Made by a program: the position numbers and the translations under genes. From Gemmatimonas sp. UBA7669 (GTDB taxonomy: Bacteria > Gemmatimonadota > Gemmatimonadetes > Gemmatimonadales > Gemmatimonadaceae), in the NCBI RefSeq assembly GCF_002483225.1, contig NZ_DLHL01000001.1, positions 62,001 through 126,000 of the forward strand: DNA of 64,000 bases, in the 5' to 3' direction. The notes beneath the pieces are model-generated. The model was not told the DNA's origin and made no database searches. It worked only from the letters and a program-made list of their open reading frames with translations. Every line of letters starts with the position of its first letter. Position 1 is the first letter of the stretch. Positions 43,283-51,947 of this stretch are shown piece after piece.

Positions 43283-44268
43283 CAGACCGACGCTCCCGAA
43301 TTGGCCGTGGCAAAACCGGCGCGCACTTCGAGATAGTCCACCAGCTTCGCGAACGGGTCGAAGCCCACCACGTTCACTGCATCGGCCACGAAGTTGGACA
43401 GCGCATTCACGTCGTAGAAGTAGTGCTGACCGTCGCGGTCATCGACGAGATACTCGATACCTCCCACATCGATGCCGGCCGCCTGCGAGATGCGCTCCAC
43501 CTGCGCGATGATGTGCGCCGGCGGATCGGCGCGCTCCACCCGCATGCCGGTCTTCGGCGCGTCCACGGCGCAGGCGCCACGCACCAACTCCACGCCATTT
43601 GTCGTCTGACAGGCGTCCGCCGGGCAGAGATCAAACGAACCCACGGCCGGATACACGTTGATGGCGTAGAGAAAGCGACCGTTGAGCGTTTCCACGCGCG
43701 TGATGTGGCCACCGCGCAGCGGCGCGGCTTCCTGCACCAGGGCAGTGCCGTCGACGCCAAGGTCCACGGTGCCGGCAGATACCGCGGCCTGCAGTGCGTC
43801 GGGCGAGTCGTACTTCACAATGCCGGCGCCGCTGCCGCCCACGTTGGCCTTCACCAGCACCGGATAACGCAGGCCTTCGGCGGCCGTTACCGCCTGGGCC
43901 GGGTTGTTGATGACACGGCTCTTCGGAAACGGCAGGCCCAGCGAACGCAGCAGGTCGAGCTGTGTCGCCTTGGACAATTCGTTGGCATAGGCCTGCACGC
44001 CGTTCACCACCGGCACCCCCAGCGACTCCAGATGACGCAGGTAGTGCAGTGTGTGAAAGGTGGTCTGCGCATGGCCACGCAGATAGGCCGAGGGGCTCGC
44101 ACGATTGAAGACCAGCGAGTACGGTACCTCGGTCTCACTCGGATCGAAGACATGCGACGCGGCATCCAGTCGCTCGTACGGCAACCCGCGCGCGTCCAGT
44201 TCGGCAAACAGCGGCCGGAACCAATCGGGATGCTCGTGATACACGGCAATGGGGCGAAGCTCGGACAT
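43282..44268 (-). CDS. ATP-grasp ligase (RimK-like)
   Basis: The 328-residue protein has an N-terminal preATP-grasp part (IAVYHEHPDWFRPLFAEL), a VNGVQAYANELSKATQLDLL hinge, and the ATP-grasp domain with LVKANVGGSGAGIVKYD (nucleotide loop) and FYDVNALSNF (metal-binding Glu/Asn region, here Asp-Val-Asn). RimK-like enzymes join a carboxylate to an amine or thiol through an acyl-phosphate. The Cys pair (DLCPADACQ, CAVD) is unusual. AAGGAG precedes the ATG. It is the first gene of the operon with the SsuD-like monooxygenase and lies downstream of a candidate SAM-II riboswitch. The product is not known. Confidence 0.85.
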   Translation of the reverse strand: MSELRPIAVYHEHPDWFRPLFAELDARGLPYERLDAASHVFDPSETEVPYSLVFNRASPSAYLRGHAQTTFHTLHYLRHLESLGVPVVNGVQAYANELSKATQLDLLRSLGLPFPKSRVINNPAQAVTAAEGLRYPVLVKANVGGSGAGIVKYDSPDALQAAVSAGTVDLGVDGTALVQEAAPLRGGHITRVETLNGRFLYAINVYPAVGSFDLCPADACQTTNGVELVRGACAVDAPKTGMRVERADPPAHIIAQVERISQAAGIDVGGIEYLVDDRDGQHYFYDVNALSNFVADAVNVVGFDPFAKLVDYLEVRAGFATANSGASV

Positions 44269-44306
44269 ACGGACTCCTTGCGGAGGTGACGCCGTCCCAC
44301 AACGAC

Positions 44307-44334
44307 AAAGCCCGGGCAGTTGAGCCGCCCGGGC
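44307..44334 (-). terminator. Terminator-like hairpin in the ATP-grasp leader
   Basis: On the minus strand GCCCGGGC (44334 to 44327) pairs with GCCCGGGC (44317 to 44310) across a nine-base loop, followed by TTTGTCGTTG. It lies between the candidate riboswitch and the start codon and would suit an expression platform. Confidence 0.55.
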
Positions 44335-44336
44335 GT

Positions 44337-44389
44337 CGCGTTTTAGCTCGTTGTTTTACGTGGCGGCAATAGGCGGCAAAAGACCACGG
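44337..44389 (-). promoter_or_regulatory. Candidate SAM-II-type riboswitch aptamer
   Basis: Read on the minus strand, P1 arms CGTGG (44388 to 44384) and CCACG (44363 to 44359) enclose a loop with TTTTGCC and TATTGC. The 3' side then has TAAAA and GCTAAAA (44347 to 44341). The order and spacing follow the SAM-II aptamers I recall (stem, UUU...UAUUGC, stem, UAAA, GCUAAAA). The pseudoknot pairing is the weak point: I find only a CGC/GCG helix of three pairs. SAM-V is an alternative. Regulation of the downstream operon by SAM is inferred. Confidence 0.5.
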
Positions 44390-44392
44390 ATC

Positions 44393-44433
44393 GGTTGTCT
44401 CCTAAAGTGACAACCGCCCCGGCATTTTGTCAA
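44393..44433 (-). promoter_or_regulatory. Promoter and operator-like dyad before the riboswitch
   Basis: TTGACA on the minus strand (44433 to 44428) could be a -35; the -10 expected 17 bp on reads TCACTT, which is weak. GGTTGTC (44393 to 44399) and GACAACC (44409 to 44415) form a perfect dyad with nine bases between, overlapping the -10 and transcription start, as a repressor site would. Confidence 0.5.
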
Positions 44434-44482
44434 GCACTGAGACTCTTGGCGCACGCCTACTTTGCGCAGCGCCCTGACTCCG

Positions 44483-46057
44483 TCAGGCCACTCGGCGACG
44501 GCGGGCGTCCAGGGACAACGCATCGGGACCGCGCGCAGCCTGGTCCCGTGTGCGGAAGGCCTGGACCAGCGCCGACAACTGCGCGGCCTGCCCCTGCAGT
44601 TCCTCGGCCGAGGCGGCCGACTCCTCGCTGGACGCCGCCACCTGACGCGTGATGTCGTTCATCGCGTCCACGCCGTGCTGCACCTGCCGGACATCCTCCA
44701 CCTGGCGGCTCGAATCCGCAGAGAGTTCGTCGAGGGAATGGCGCATGTGCAGCACGTCGTCACGCACCGCCGTAAGCGCATCACGCACCTGCTGCTCACG
44801 CGACACGCCGGCGTCGACATTGCGGATCTCCTCTTCGATGAGCGTGCTGGTTTGCCGCGCCGCTTCAGCAGCGCGCAGCGCGAGCGCCCGCACTTCGTCA
44901 GCCACCACCGCAAAGCCACGCCCCGCCTCACCGGCCCGAGCCGCTTCGACGGCGGCATTGAGCGCCAGCAGGTTGGTCTGGAACGCAATCTCGTCGATGG
45001 TTTTCACAATGCGTTGTGACGCATCCGCCGACTGCTTGATGCGCGACATGTCCTGACGCAGCGCATCCATGGTGTGGTAGCCGGCGGAGGCGCGATCCGC
45101 CGCCGAGGCCGCGCGCTCGCGGAGCTCATCGGTCTGCTGGGCCGCATGCGTCACACGGCGGGTGAGATCCTGCAATGCCGTGCCAATGGCATGCGCCTGC
45201 GCGGCCTGGGTGGATGCCCCATTGGCCAGCGAGGTGCTGCCGTCGGCCAATTGCTGCGCCGCGTGATTGACATGCTCGGCCGCCGTGCGCACCTGCCCGA
45301 TGGTGTGCGCGAGTTCGTGCACGGCGCCGCCGAACGCCTGCTGCATGCGCGCAAAGTCACCGGCGTACTGGCCGGTCATGCGCGCCTCGAGATCACGAGT
45401 GGCCACCGCTTCGAGTGCCAGGCAGGCCGCGTCGAACGGAGCGCGCACGGCATGCAGCACGCCATCCACGCCGTGCAGCACATCGGCGTACATGCCCTGC
45501 ACACCCGCATCATTGACGTGAACCTGCAATTGGCCTTCGCGGGCCGCATCGGCCACACGCGTGATTTCCGATACCGTGGCGCCGATGGCCTGCTGCGCGG
45601 CGGCACAGGCCTCGAGGGACTGTCGGCAGGCTTGCGCCATGTTGTTGACGGCGCTCGCCACGACACCCAGTTCGTCCGGCACGTCATCGTGCAACACGCC
45701 ATGCGTGTCGGGCGGCACGACCACGCGTTCGCCGCGTGCCAGTGCCCTGAGCGCGGCGTGTACGGGCGCGACTCCATGCTCCTGCAGGTGCGCCACGTGC
45801 CGCGCCACACGCTGCAGCCGTTGCTCGAGATGCACGGCCACCTGGTACGCGAGGCTCAATACGGCCAGCAGAAAGAGGCCGGTGACCGCGAGCAGCAGCG
45901 AAACGCCTGGCCCGGAAAACACAGCCGTGTGGGCCTGCGGGGCGCGGGCCTCAAGCGCCCACAATGCCGCTGCGGCGACGGCCAGAATGCCCGTGGCACC
46001 AAGCACGGCCACGGCGCGCAGTTGCGCACGAAGCGTCCGAATTTCCAGAAAGGACAC
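44483..46057 (-). CDS. Methyl-accepting chemotaxis protein
   Basis: The 524-residue protein starts at GTG. Two N-terminal membrane segments (about 15 to 36 and 48 to 70) enclose only a short loop, so there is no periplasmic sensor domain. HAMP-like helices and a long coiled coil lead to the CheW/CheA-binding hairpin [21 protein letters not shown] at about 375. It probably senses an internal or membrane signal. No other chemotaxis gene is present in the window. Confidence 0.93.
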   Translation of the reverse strand: MSFLEIRTLRAQLRAVAVLGATGILAVAAAALWALEARAPQAHTAVFSGPGVSLLLAVTGLFLLAVLSLAYQVAVHLEQRLQRVARHVAHLQEHGVAPVHAALRALARGERVVVPPDTHGVLHDDVPDELGVVASAVNNMAQACRQSLEACAAAQQAIGATVSEITRVADAAREGQLQVHVNDAGVQGMYADVLHGVDGVLHAVRAPFDAACLALEAVATRDLEARMTGQYAGDFARMQQAFGGAVHELAHTIGQVRTAAEHVNHAAQQLADGSTSLANGASTQAAQAHAIGTALQDLTRRVTHAAQQTDELRERAASAADRASAGYHTMDALRQDMSRIKQSADASQRIVKTIDEIAFQTNLLALNAAVEAARAGEAGRGFAVVADEVRALALRAAEAARQTSTLIEEEIRNVDAGVSREQQVRDALTAVRDDVLHMRHSLDELSADSSRQVEDVRQVQHGVDAMNDITRQVAASSEESAASAEELQGQAAQLSALVQAFRTRDQAARGPDALSLDARRRRVA

Positions 46058-46190
46058 GGAAGATAAGGCGGGAGAACCTGCCGGCCGGGCGCCCTCGCCC
46101 CTGCCGGGAGCGCAGCGCTGGGGCTGTGCTCCGACAAGGGGGTATCGGACGCTGTCTTATGTCACTTGAATCGCCGGTCCGAACGGCCGG

Positions 46191-48257
46191 TCAGGGGGTA
46201 GAGGTCCGACCGGTGGCGGCCGCCGCGGGCCAGACGTTGTCGCTCGGATTGCGATCGGGGAAGCGCCGCTGCGGGTCGAGTTGCACCTTCTCGATGGAAC
46301 GGCCACCGAACACGAGATTCACCGTGTGCTGACGACGGCCGTCGAACCACACGTCCACCGGCACCGTTACCCGCGCCGTGCTGTCGTTGAGCATGACGGC
46401 ATTGCGCATGGGGCGGATGGCCGGCCCCGTCTTCGCGAAGGTCACGTCGAGCACGATGGGCGCTGGCATGTTGCCGTCCTGCGCCACGGTGACGGCCGTG
46501 TTGAGGCCCTGACGCTTCACACTCGCGAGCCGGTGATTGACGGCGTCCGTGCTGAAGAGCCAACTGTACCAGAACCAATCGAGATTCTGCCCGAGCGCCT
46601 TGTTCATGAAGAACATCCAGTCCCATGGCGAGGGATGCTTGAACAACCAGGCGTTGGCAAACTCGCGGTGCGCGCGCTGTACGGCCGAATCCCCCACGAT
46701 GCCGCCGAGCATGGACAGCATGAGCGGCGTCTTGACGTAGGTGGTGAAGCCGTAGCGTGTGGGGCCGCCATAGTTGGCGTTCCACATCATCGGCGCTTCA
46801 GCCTCGTCGCCACTGGTGCGCCCATAGCTCTGCCCCAATCCGTCGAGCACCGGCGGCTTGCCCTCAGCGTCGGCGTCGGAGAGGATGTTCATGTACTGAT
46901 TGAAGCCCTCGTCCATCCAGCCGTACCACGTTTCGTTGTTGCCCACCACCATGGGCCACCACATGTGCGCCGTTTCGTGATCGGCGGCGCCCACGTTGGA
47001 GTTGATCACCATGGGATATTCCATGCCGGCACTCGGTCCGTCCTGCAGCGTGAGCTGCGGGAACTGGTACGGGAACCAGAGCTTCGAGTAGAACTCGAGG
47101 GCATGACGGGACACCTGTCCCGCACGCGCGTACAGATTCGCACGCGCCGGCAGATACACCATGTGAACCGGCACGGCGCCCTTGCCGGGGATCGTGGCCC
47201 GCGTAGCCTGCCACACGTACTTCTTTGCCGTGGCCCAGGCGAAGTCGTTCACCGAATCGGCGTGGAAGCGCCACACCAGCCGGCCCGTGCTGCTCGTGGC
47301 GGTGGCCTGACCCGGTCCCACTTCCGTCGGACCGACAATGGTGGTGATGTCATCGCTGCGCAGCACGGTGGCGAGACGCTCACGTGCCGTGGGTGTGAGC
47401 ACCTGTTCGGGATTCTGCAGCAGACCGGTGCCGCTCACGATCCAGCCGTGTGGCACGTCAATGCGCACATCCCAGGTGCCGAAGTTGTTGTAGAACTCCG
47501 AGGGCCCGAGATAGAGCTCGCTGTCCCATCCGCGCAGATCGTCGTACTTGGCGATGCGCGGATACCACTGCGTGGGCTGAAACAGGGTATCAGCCCAGCG
47601 TTGCGTCATGCGATGTCCCGTGCCGGGGCCACCGGGCAGCTTGTGCGACCAGTCCACTTCCAACACGGCCTTCGCGCCCGCCTTGATGGGCGTGGCCAGA
47701 CGAATGCGCGCGTTAGTGGAGCGGCCGTTGAGCAACGTATTCGCATTGGCCGCATTGGCCGCGGCCGCCTGCTGCGTCTGAATGGCGCGTGCACCTTCCG
47801 CCCCGGCGCCCACCAGCTTGTTGGAGCTGATGTCCACCGGCTGGCCGTTGATGCTCATGCGCGAGAGCACCATGCCGTCGGTGACTTCAGCCGGCACCCA
47901 GGGCGCCGCGTGCGGCGCGTTGCCCAGAAAGTGATTGGGATCGAGACGCAGTCCGATGACGGGCAGCGAATCGGGGCTGGTATTGTGAATGGTGATGCGC
48001 GCCTTGCCCGTGAGCCGCGACGAAACCGGGTCGAGCGACACGTCAATGTCGTAGTCGGTGCGCAGCTGCCAGTAGTTGCGGCCGGGCCGTCCGGTGCTGT
48101 CGCGTGTGCCCGCCTCGAGCGCACGACGAATGGCGTTGGTGATGGGGACATCGCGGCGCACCGCACGCGGCGGCGCGCTCTGGGCAATGGCGTGACTGGC
48201 GCACAACAGCGTCGCGGCCGCGGCCGGGCCCAGCGCGCGCAGGAAAGACTGGCTCAT
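46191..48257 (-). CDS. Secreted M1-family metallopeptidase
   Basis: The 688-residue protein has a signal peptide (FLRALGPAAAATLLCAS, cleavage after AIA) and an M1 fold: an N-terminal beta domain with LTGKARITIHNTSPDSLPVIGLRLD, and the zinc site DHETAHMWWPMVVGNNETWYGWMDEGF, where HETAH and the Glu in MDEGF (18 residues after the second His) are the ligands. The usual GAMEN exopeptidase motif reads GMEYPM here. Such proteins are peptidases of the outer compartment; exact specificity is unknown. Neighbours give no further hint. Confidence 0.92.
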   Translation of the reverse strand: MSQSFLRALGPAAAATLLCASHAIAQSAPPRAVRRDVPITNAIRRALEAGTRDSTGRPGRNYWQLRTDYDIDVSLDPVSSRLTGKARITIHNTSPDSLPVIGLRLDPNHFLGNAPHAAPWVPAEVTDGMVLSRMSINGQPVDISSNKLVGAGAEGARAIQTQQAAAANAANANTLLNGRSTNARIRLATPIKAGAKAVLEVDWSHKLPGGPGTGHRMTQRWADTLFQPTQWYPRIAKYDDLRGWDSELYLGPSEFYNNFGTWDVRIDVPHGWIVSGTGLLQNPEQVLTPTARERLATVLRSDDITTIVGPTEVGPGQATATSSTGRLVWRFHADSVNDFAWATAKKYVWQATRATIPGKGAVPVHMVYLPARANLYARAGQVSRHALEFYSKLWFPYQFPQLTLQDGPSAGMEYPMVINSNVGAADHETAHMWWPMVVGNNETWYGWMDEGFNQYMNILSDADAEGKPPVLDGLGQSYGRTSGDEAEAPMMWNANYGGPTRYGFTTYVKTPLMLSMLGGIVGDSAVQRAHREFANAWLFKHPSPWDWMFFMNKALGQNLDWFWYSWLFSTDAVNHRLASVKRQGLNTAVTVAQDGNMPAPIVLDVTFAKTGPAIRPMRNAVMLNDSTARVTVPVDVWFDGRRQHTVNLVFGGRSIEKVQLDPQRRFPDRNPSDNVWPAAAATGRTSTP

Positions 48258-48377
48258 GGATGTGGGGGTTGAGGCTGCTCAACGCTACACAGAATGGCGC
48301 GACATGGACAGCGGGTGCGTGTTCCACGTCGTTCCTGACGACTCGACTTCGGCACGCGCACGCCGTAGGCTTGCAGC

Positions 48378-49178
48378 ATGCCTGTGCTGCGTCTGGCCCT
48401 TGCCACCCTGCCCTATCCGGATTCTCGGGACGACGCGCTGCGTCGCGCCACAGCCGCCATGGACGAGGCGGGAGCCGCCGGTGCGCAGCTGTTGGTGCTC
48501 CCCGAGTGTTATGTGCCCGGCTACCGACGGCCGGGCCGACATGTGGCGCCCCCCGACGCCGCGTGGCTCGACGCGGCATGGCACTCGCTCGCCCGCCATG
48601 CGGCCGCGTCTCGCGTGGCGGTGGTGGTTTCCACAGAGCGCGTTTCACCCACCGGCCGTCCCATTCCGACGGCCGTGGTCATTGATGCCACCGGCCATGT
48701 GCTGGGCATGCAGGACAAGGTGCAGATCCCACCCGAAGAAGAAGACACGTATGTGGGAGGCGACGCACGGCGCGTCTTTGTGCTTGGCGACGTGACGCTG
48801 GGCGTCGTGATCTGCCACGAAGGCTGGCGCTACCCGGAGACCGTGCGCTGGGCCGCGCGCGCCGGGGCGCAATTGGTGGTGCATCCGCATTACAGCTGGG
48901 CAGAACCCGGAAGCCACATTCCGCGCGAGTTCGGCGAGCCGGCCAATTCGTTTCACGAGAAGGCCGCCCAATGCCGCGCCGCCGAGAACACGGTGTGGTT
49001 TGCCACCGTGAACTACGCGGAATCCAACGCGCCCACCACCTCGGCCATCATCGACCCCGAGGGCGTGGTGGTGGCATGGCAGCCCTACGGACAGGCAGGG
49101 CTGCTGCTGGGTGACCTTGATGTGGCGCGCGGCACGGGCTTTCTCGCCAAGCGATTGCGCGCGCTGCCCGACAATTGA
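48378..49178 (+). CDS. Carbon-nitrogen hydrolase (nitrilase superfamily)
   Basis: The 266-residue protein has the Glu-Lys-Cys triad of the superfamily: LLVLPECYVPGY (Glu at about 41), QDKVQIPPEEEDTYVGGD (Lys at about 115) and LGVVICHEGWRYPE (Cys at about 144). It hydrolyses an amide, carbamoyl or nitrile-type C-N bond. The YVGGDARRVF loop is common in the N-carbamoyl/aliphatic-amidase-like branch. It is divergent from the M1 peptidase gene, with about 120 bp between starts. Confidence 0.93.
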   Translation: MPVLRLALATLPYPDSRDDALRRATAAMDEAGAAGAQLLVLPECYVPGYRRPGRHVAPPDAAWLDAAWHSLARHAAASRVAVVVSTERVSPTGRPIPTAVVIDATGHVLGMQDKVQIPPEEEDTYVGGDARRVFVLGDVTLGVVICHEGWRYPETVRWAARAGAQLVVHPHYSWAEPGSHIPREFGEPANSFHEKAAQCRAAENTVWFATVNYAESNAPTTSAIIDPEGVVVAWQPYGQAGLLLGDLDVARGTGFLAKRLRALPDN

Positions 49179-49280
49179 GCGCCACGCGAACTGCAGCAGA
49201 CAAATGAATGGCTCTCTCCCGGTGAGCTGTTCGCGATCTCGCGGTGGCAGCGAGTGTCGATGCAGCAGCAGGACCGTCAA

Positions 49281-49462
49281 CAGCTCACGCAGAGAACTGC
49301 CGGAGAACCGCAGAGAACGCAGAGCAACGGATCGCTACTGATGGATCCTCATATCTGATCCGTGTGGTTTCCGCCCAATCCGCGTCATCCGCGACAAGGC
49401 GGTTCAACCCCGACCGCAGTTCTCTGCGAACTCTGCGCCCTCTCCTTCACTGCGTGAGCTGC
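49281..49462. repeat. Interspersed intergenic repeat, copy 2 (inverted relative to copy 1)
   Basis: The gap 49179 to 49523 holds no gene. CAGCTCACGCAGAG (49281) and CACTGCGTGAGCTG (49449) bound the element. Its right part is the reverse complement of the copy 1 core at 39012 to 39068 with few mismatches. The left part is shorter and diverged, with CGCAGAGAACGCAGAG repeats. Confidence 0.8.
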
Positions 49463-49523
49463 TGGCGATTTCGCCTTGGGGACGAGTGGCAGAGCCCACT
49501 TCAAACCACAAGTGGCCAAATAA

Positions 49524-50297
49524 TCAGGCCACGTGCTGCGCTTGCGCGACCGCGCGGGCCAGTCCGTCGGCCGTGATGCCACCGTGTGAAGCGTGCCACA
49601 GTACCTGTCCCCGCTGCACGACAATGGCCTGCGGTGACTCGTGGCGAACGCGCAGCCGATCTTCGAGCGCGTCGGAGAGCGCGCGTTCGTGTTGCACCAC
49701 CACCAGACGCGTGGGCACCTGCGGATGCGCCTGCACAAAGGCGTCGTAGCGGCGCTTGACCGACTGCGAGACCCCACAGGTTGCCGAGTGCTTGAAGATC
49801 ACCAGCGGCTGCTCGGCGGACACCAGCGCGTCGAGCTCGGGATCGTAACTGGCGTTGGAGGTTGCCGGCGCCGCGGCCACCGTGCGGGCAGCGTGCGCGG
49901 CAGGGTGCGCGGCAGCGTGAGCGGCAGCATGCGCTGTTCCGTCCCGCGTCCCGTCCAGTTCACCGCGCAGCACCGCGTCGAGCTGCGCAGCGTAGGTGCC
50001 GTAGGCCTGCGCGCCTGACTGCCGGGCCACCAGCACGCCGCGGTGAAATACGAGCACGGTGGGCAGCGCCCGCACGTCGTAACGCGTGACCGTCTCGAGA
50101 TTCTGGTCCGCATCGAGGGTCAACACCCGCGCGCGCCCATGGTAGGTTTCAGCCAGACGCGCGAGCACCGGCTTCAGGGTGACGCAGGGGGCACACCAGG
50201 CGGCCCAGACATCCACGAGTACGGGCAGCGGCGACTCCAGCACGTCGGTGCTGAACCCGGCGTCCGTGACCTCGGCAAGGAACTCGACATCGCTCAT
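49524..50297 (-). CDS. Thioredoxin-bacilliredoxin (YtxJ-like, DUF2847) fusion
   Basis: The 257-residue protein has an N-terminal thioredoxin domain with active site WAAWCAPC (about 33) and cis-Pro RALPTVLVF. An Ala/His linker (GTAHAAAHAAAHPAAHAAR) follows, then a second thioredoxin-like domain with FKHSATCGVSQ (single Cys, monothiol). YtxJ-like proteins remove bacillithiol or similar low-molecular-weight thiols from proteins. A fusion would let the thioredoxin half resolve the mixed disulfide. The His-rich linker could bind metal. Its ATG (50297 to 50295) overlaps the divergent exonuclease ATG. Confidence 0.85.
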   Translation of the reverse strand: MSDVEFLAEVTDAGFSTDVLESPLPVLVDVWAAWCAPCVTLKPVLARLAETYHGRARVLTLDADQNLETVTRYDVRALPTVLVFHRGVLVARQSGAQAYGTYAAQLDAVLRGELDGTRDGTAHAAAHAAAHPAAHAARTVAAAPATSNASYDPELDALVSAEQPLVIFKHSATCGVSQSVKRRYDAFVQAHPQVPTRLVVVQHERALSDALEDRLRVRHESPQAIVVQRGQVLWHASHGGITADGLARAVAQAQHVA

Positions 50298-51213
50298 GAC
50301 TGAGAAGATAACTGATCGGGCCACCCTGGAAGCCATGGCGGCCCAACTCGAGGCCTCCAAGGACTACCGGGTGCTGCGGCGCTTCGTGCCCCGGCCGGCC
50401 TACGAGCAGCCGACGCCGGCCAAGGTGCACCGAGGTCTCATTGTCGATGTCGAAAGCACCGGGCTTGATACGGCCAACGACGCCATCATCGAACTGGGTC
50501 TGGTGGCCTTCGAGTTCGACACGCAGGGCCGCGTGTACGGCGTGGACGAGGCGCGCAGTTGGTTCGAGGACCCGGGGCGCCCCATTCCGGCTGAATGCGT
50601 GGAACTCACGGGCATCACCGACGAGATGGTGCGTGGACAGCGCATTGACGACGCGGCCGTGGAACGCGAGATCGCACGCGCAGTGCTGGTCATTGCGCAC
50701 AATGCCGGCTTTGATCGGCGCATGCTGGAGCGTCGCTTCCCCGGCTTTGCCGACAAGCACTGGGGCTGCAGCATGCAGGAGGTCCCCTGGCCGCGCTTCG
50801 GTTGCCGGGGGTTAAAGCTGGAGTATCTGCTCTTCCGCGCCTGCGGGGAGTTTCACACCGGGCATCGCGCCGGCGACGACTGTCTCGCCACCCTGCACGT
50901 GCTGGCCATGCCGCGTGACGGCGACGTGTCGCCCTTGCAGTTGCTGCTGGAACAGGCGCGGCGTGTGACGCATCGGCTCTGGGCGATTGGCACACCCATC
51001 GAACTCAAGGACGTGCTCAAGAGTCGGGGCTATCGCTGGTATCCAGGTGGCTCGCGCACGCCCAAGAGCTGGTACCGCGATTGCAGCGCGCAGGAACTGG
51101 AGGTCGAGCAGTCCTGGCTCCGGGAACACGCCTACGACGGACGACCCAATCCGCCGTGGCGTGTCGATCGCTACACGGGGAAGGAGCGTTACAGCGAGCG
51201 CATGGGCGGCTGA
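50296..51213 (+). CDS. DnaQ-like 3'-5' exonuclease
   Basis: The 305-residue protein has the DEDD exonuclease motifs: LIVDVESTGLDT (Exo I, Asp/Glu), VLVIAHNAGFDRRML (Exo II) and HRAGDDCLATLHVL (Exo III, HxxxxD). A C-terminal region of about 100 residues has conserved-looking WYPGGSRTPKSWYRDC-type sequence. ATG 50296 shares bases with the start of the divergent gene; ATG 50335 is an alternative that would avoid the overlap. It could act in proofreading, RNA processing or repair; no polymerase subunit is adjacent. The 3' end overlaps the convergent gene by 25 bp. Confidence 0.88.
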   Translation: MTEKITDRATLEAMAAQLEASKDYRVLRRFVPRPAYEQPTPAKVHRGLIVDVESTGLDTANDAIIELGLVAFEFDTQGRVYGVDEARSWFEDPGRPIPAECVELTGITDEMVRGQRIDDAAVEREIARAVLVIAHNAGFDRRMLERRFPGFADKHWGCSMQEVPWPRFGCRGLKLEYLLFRACGEFHTGHRAGDDCLATLHVLAMPRDGDVSPLQLLLEQARRVTHRLWAIGTPIELKDVLKSRGYRWYPGGSRTPKSWYRDCSAQELEVEQSWLREHAYDGRPNPPWRVDRYTGKERYSERMGG

Positions 51214-51947
51214 CGCCGGCGACGCGCGCCCATGATCATGAGGCCGAGCATGGCGGCACTCAGCGACCAGAGACCGGCCGGCTCGGACACGTAGACGGGG
51301 ACAGTTGGGGTGCCGTCGATGGTCGCAATCTGCTCGGCGGTGAGCGCATCGTCGTAGAGTCCGATGTATGACACGACACCGTCACTGGCTTCGGCCTGCG
51401 TGCGATTGTCGTCCATGAAAAAGCGCAGGGGATCGATGGCCGACTGCACGCCAATGCCCGCAGCATCGAGCACCGCGAATTGCTGCACGCCGTTGACGTA
51501 GGCGCGCAGCATGCCATCAGCGGAGCGCGTGAGAACCGTTACCGCGAACTGCCCGTCGACGTACACCGGGGTGGTATTGCGGGCCACGTCGTACCACCGT
51601 GCGGCACCGTGATGTGAGTAGTAGCCATCATCGATTCGCCCGCCGTCGAGATCGAGGATCTTGTTGTAGTTGCGGTTGTCGTTGAACGACGAGCGCAGGA
51701 CCACGGACCACGACGCCCCGAGATTAACGTTCAGGGACAGGCCCTGATTGTGCTGGAAGCGATAGCCGTCCTGGGCGATCTGACCGCCGTGGGACACGAG
51801 GGCAGTGCCGCCGTGGAGATCCTGCAGTGAGTGGGTGAGGGCGTATTCGTGCGTTTGCGCGTGGGCAATGGACGCAGGCGCCAGCGCCAGAAGCGCGTGC
51901 AGGCAGAGGTGGCGCGTCTTCGCGCCGACGATACGATGAAACAACAT
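51189..51947 (-). CDS. LamG-like exported protein with PEP-CTERM-variant C-terminus
   Basis: The 252-residue protein has a signal peptide (LCLHALLALAPASIAHA), a concanavalin-like jelly-roll (WSVVLRSSFND, YVDGQFAVTVLTRSADG, YIGLYDDALTAEQIATID) and a C-terminus of SEPAGL, a hydrophobic segment and RRRR. This resembles a PEP-CTERM sorting signal with SEP in place of PEP. It would be anchored or released by an exosortase system. The last coding bases overlap the convergent exonuclease gene. Confidence 0.8.
   Translation of the reverse strand: MLFHRIVGAKTRHLCLHALLALAPASIAHAQTHEYALTHSLQDLHGGTALVSHGGQIAQDGYRFQHNQGLSLNVNLGASWSVVLRSSFNDNRNYNKILDLDGGRIDDGYYSHHGAARWYDVARNTTPVYVDGQFAVTVLTRSADGMLRAYVNGVQQFAVLDAAGIGVQSAIDPLRFFMDDNRTQAEASDGVVSYIGLYDDALTAEQIATIDGTPTVPVYVSEPAGLWSLSAAMLGLMIMGARRRRQPPMRSL

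Noticed and set aside
46281..48272. 663-codon plus-strand frame opposite the M1 peptidase gene
   Set aside because: The minus strand encodes a complete M1 peptidase with signal peptide and zinc site; the plus frame shows only low-complexity His/Arg/Val sequence.
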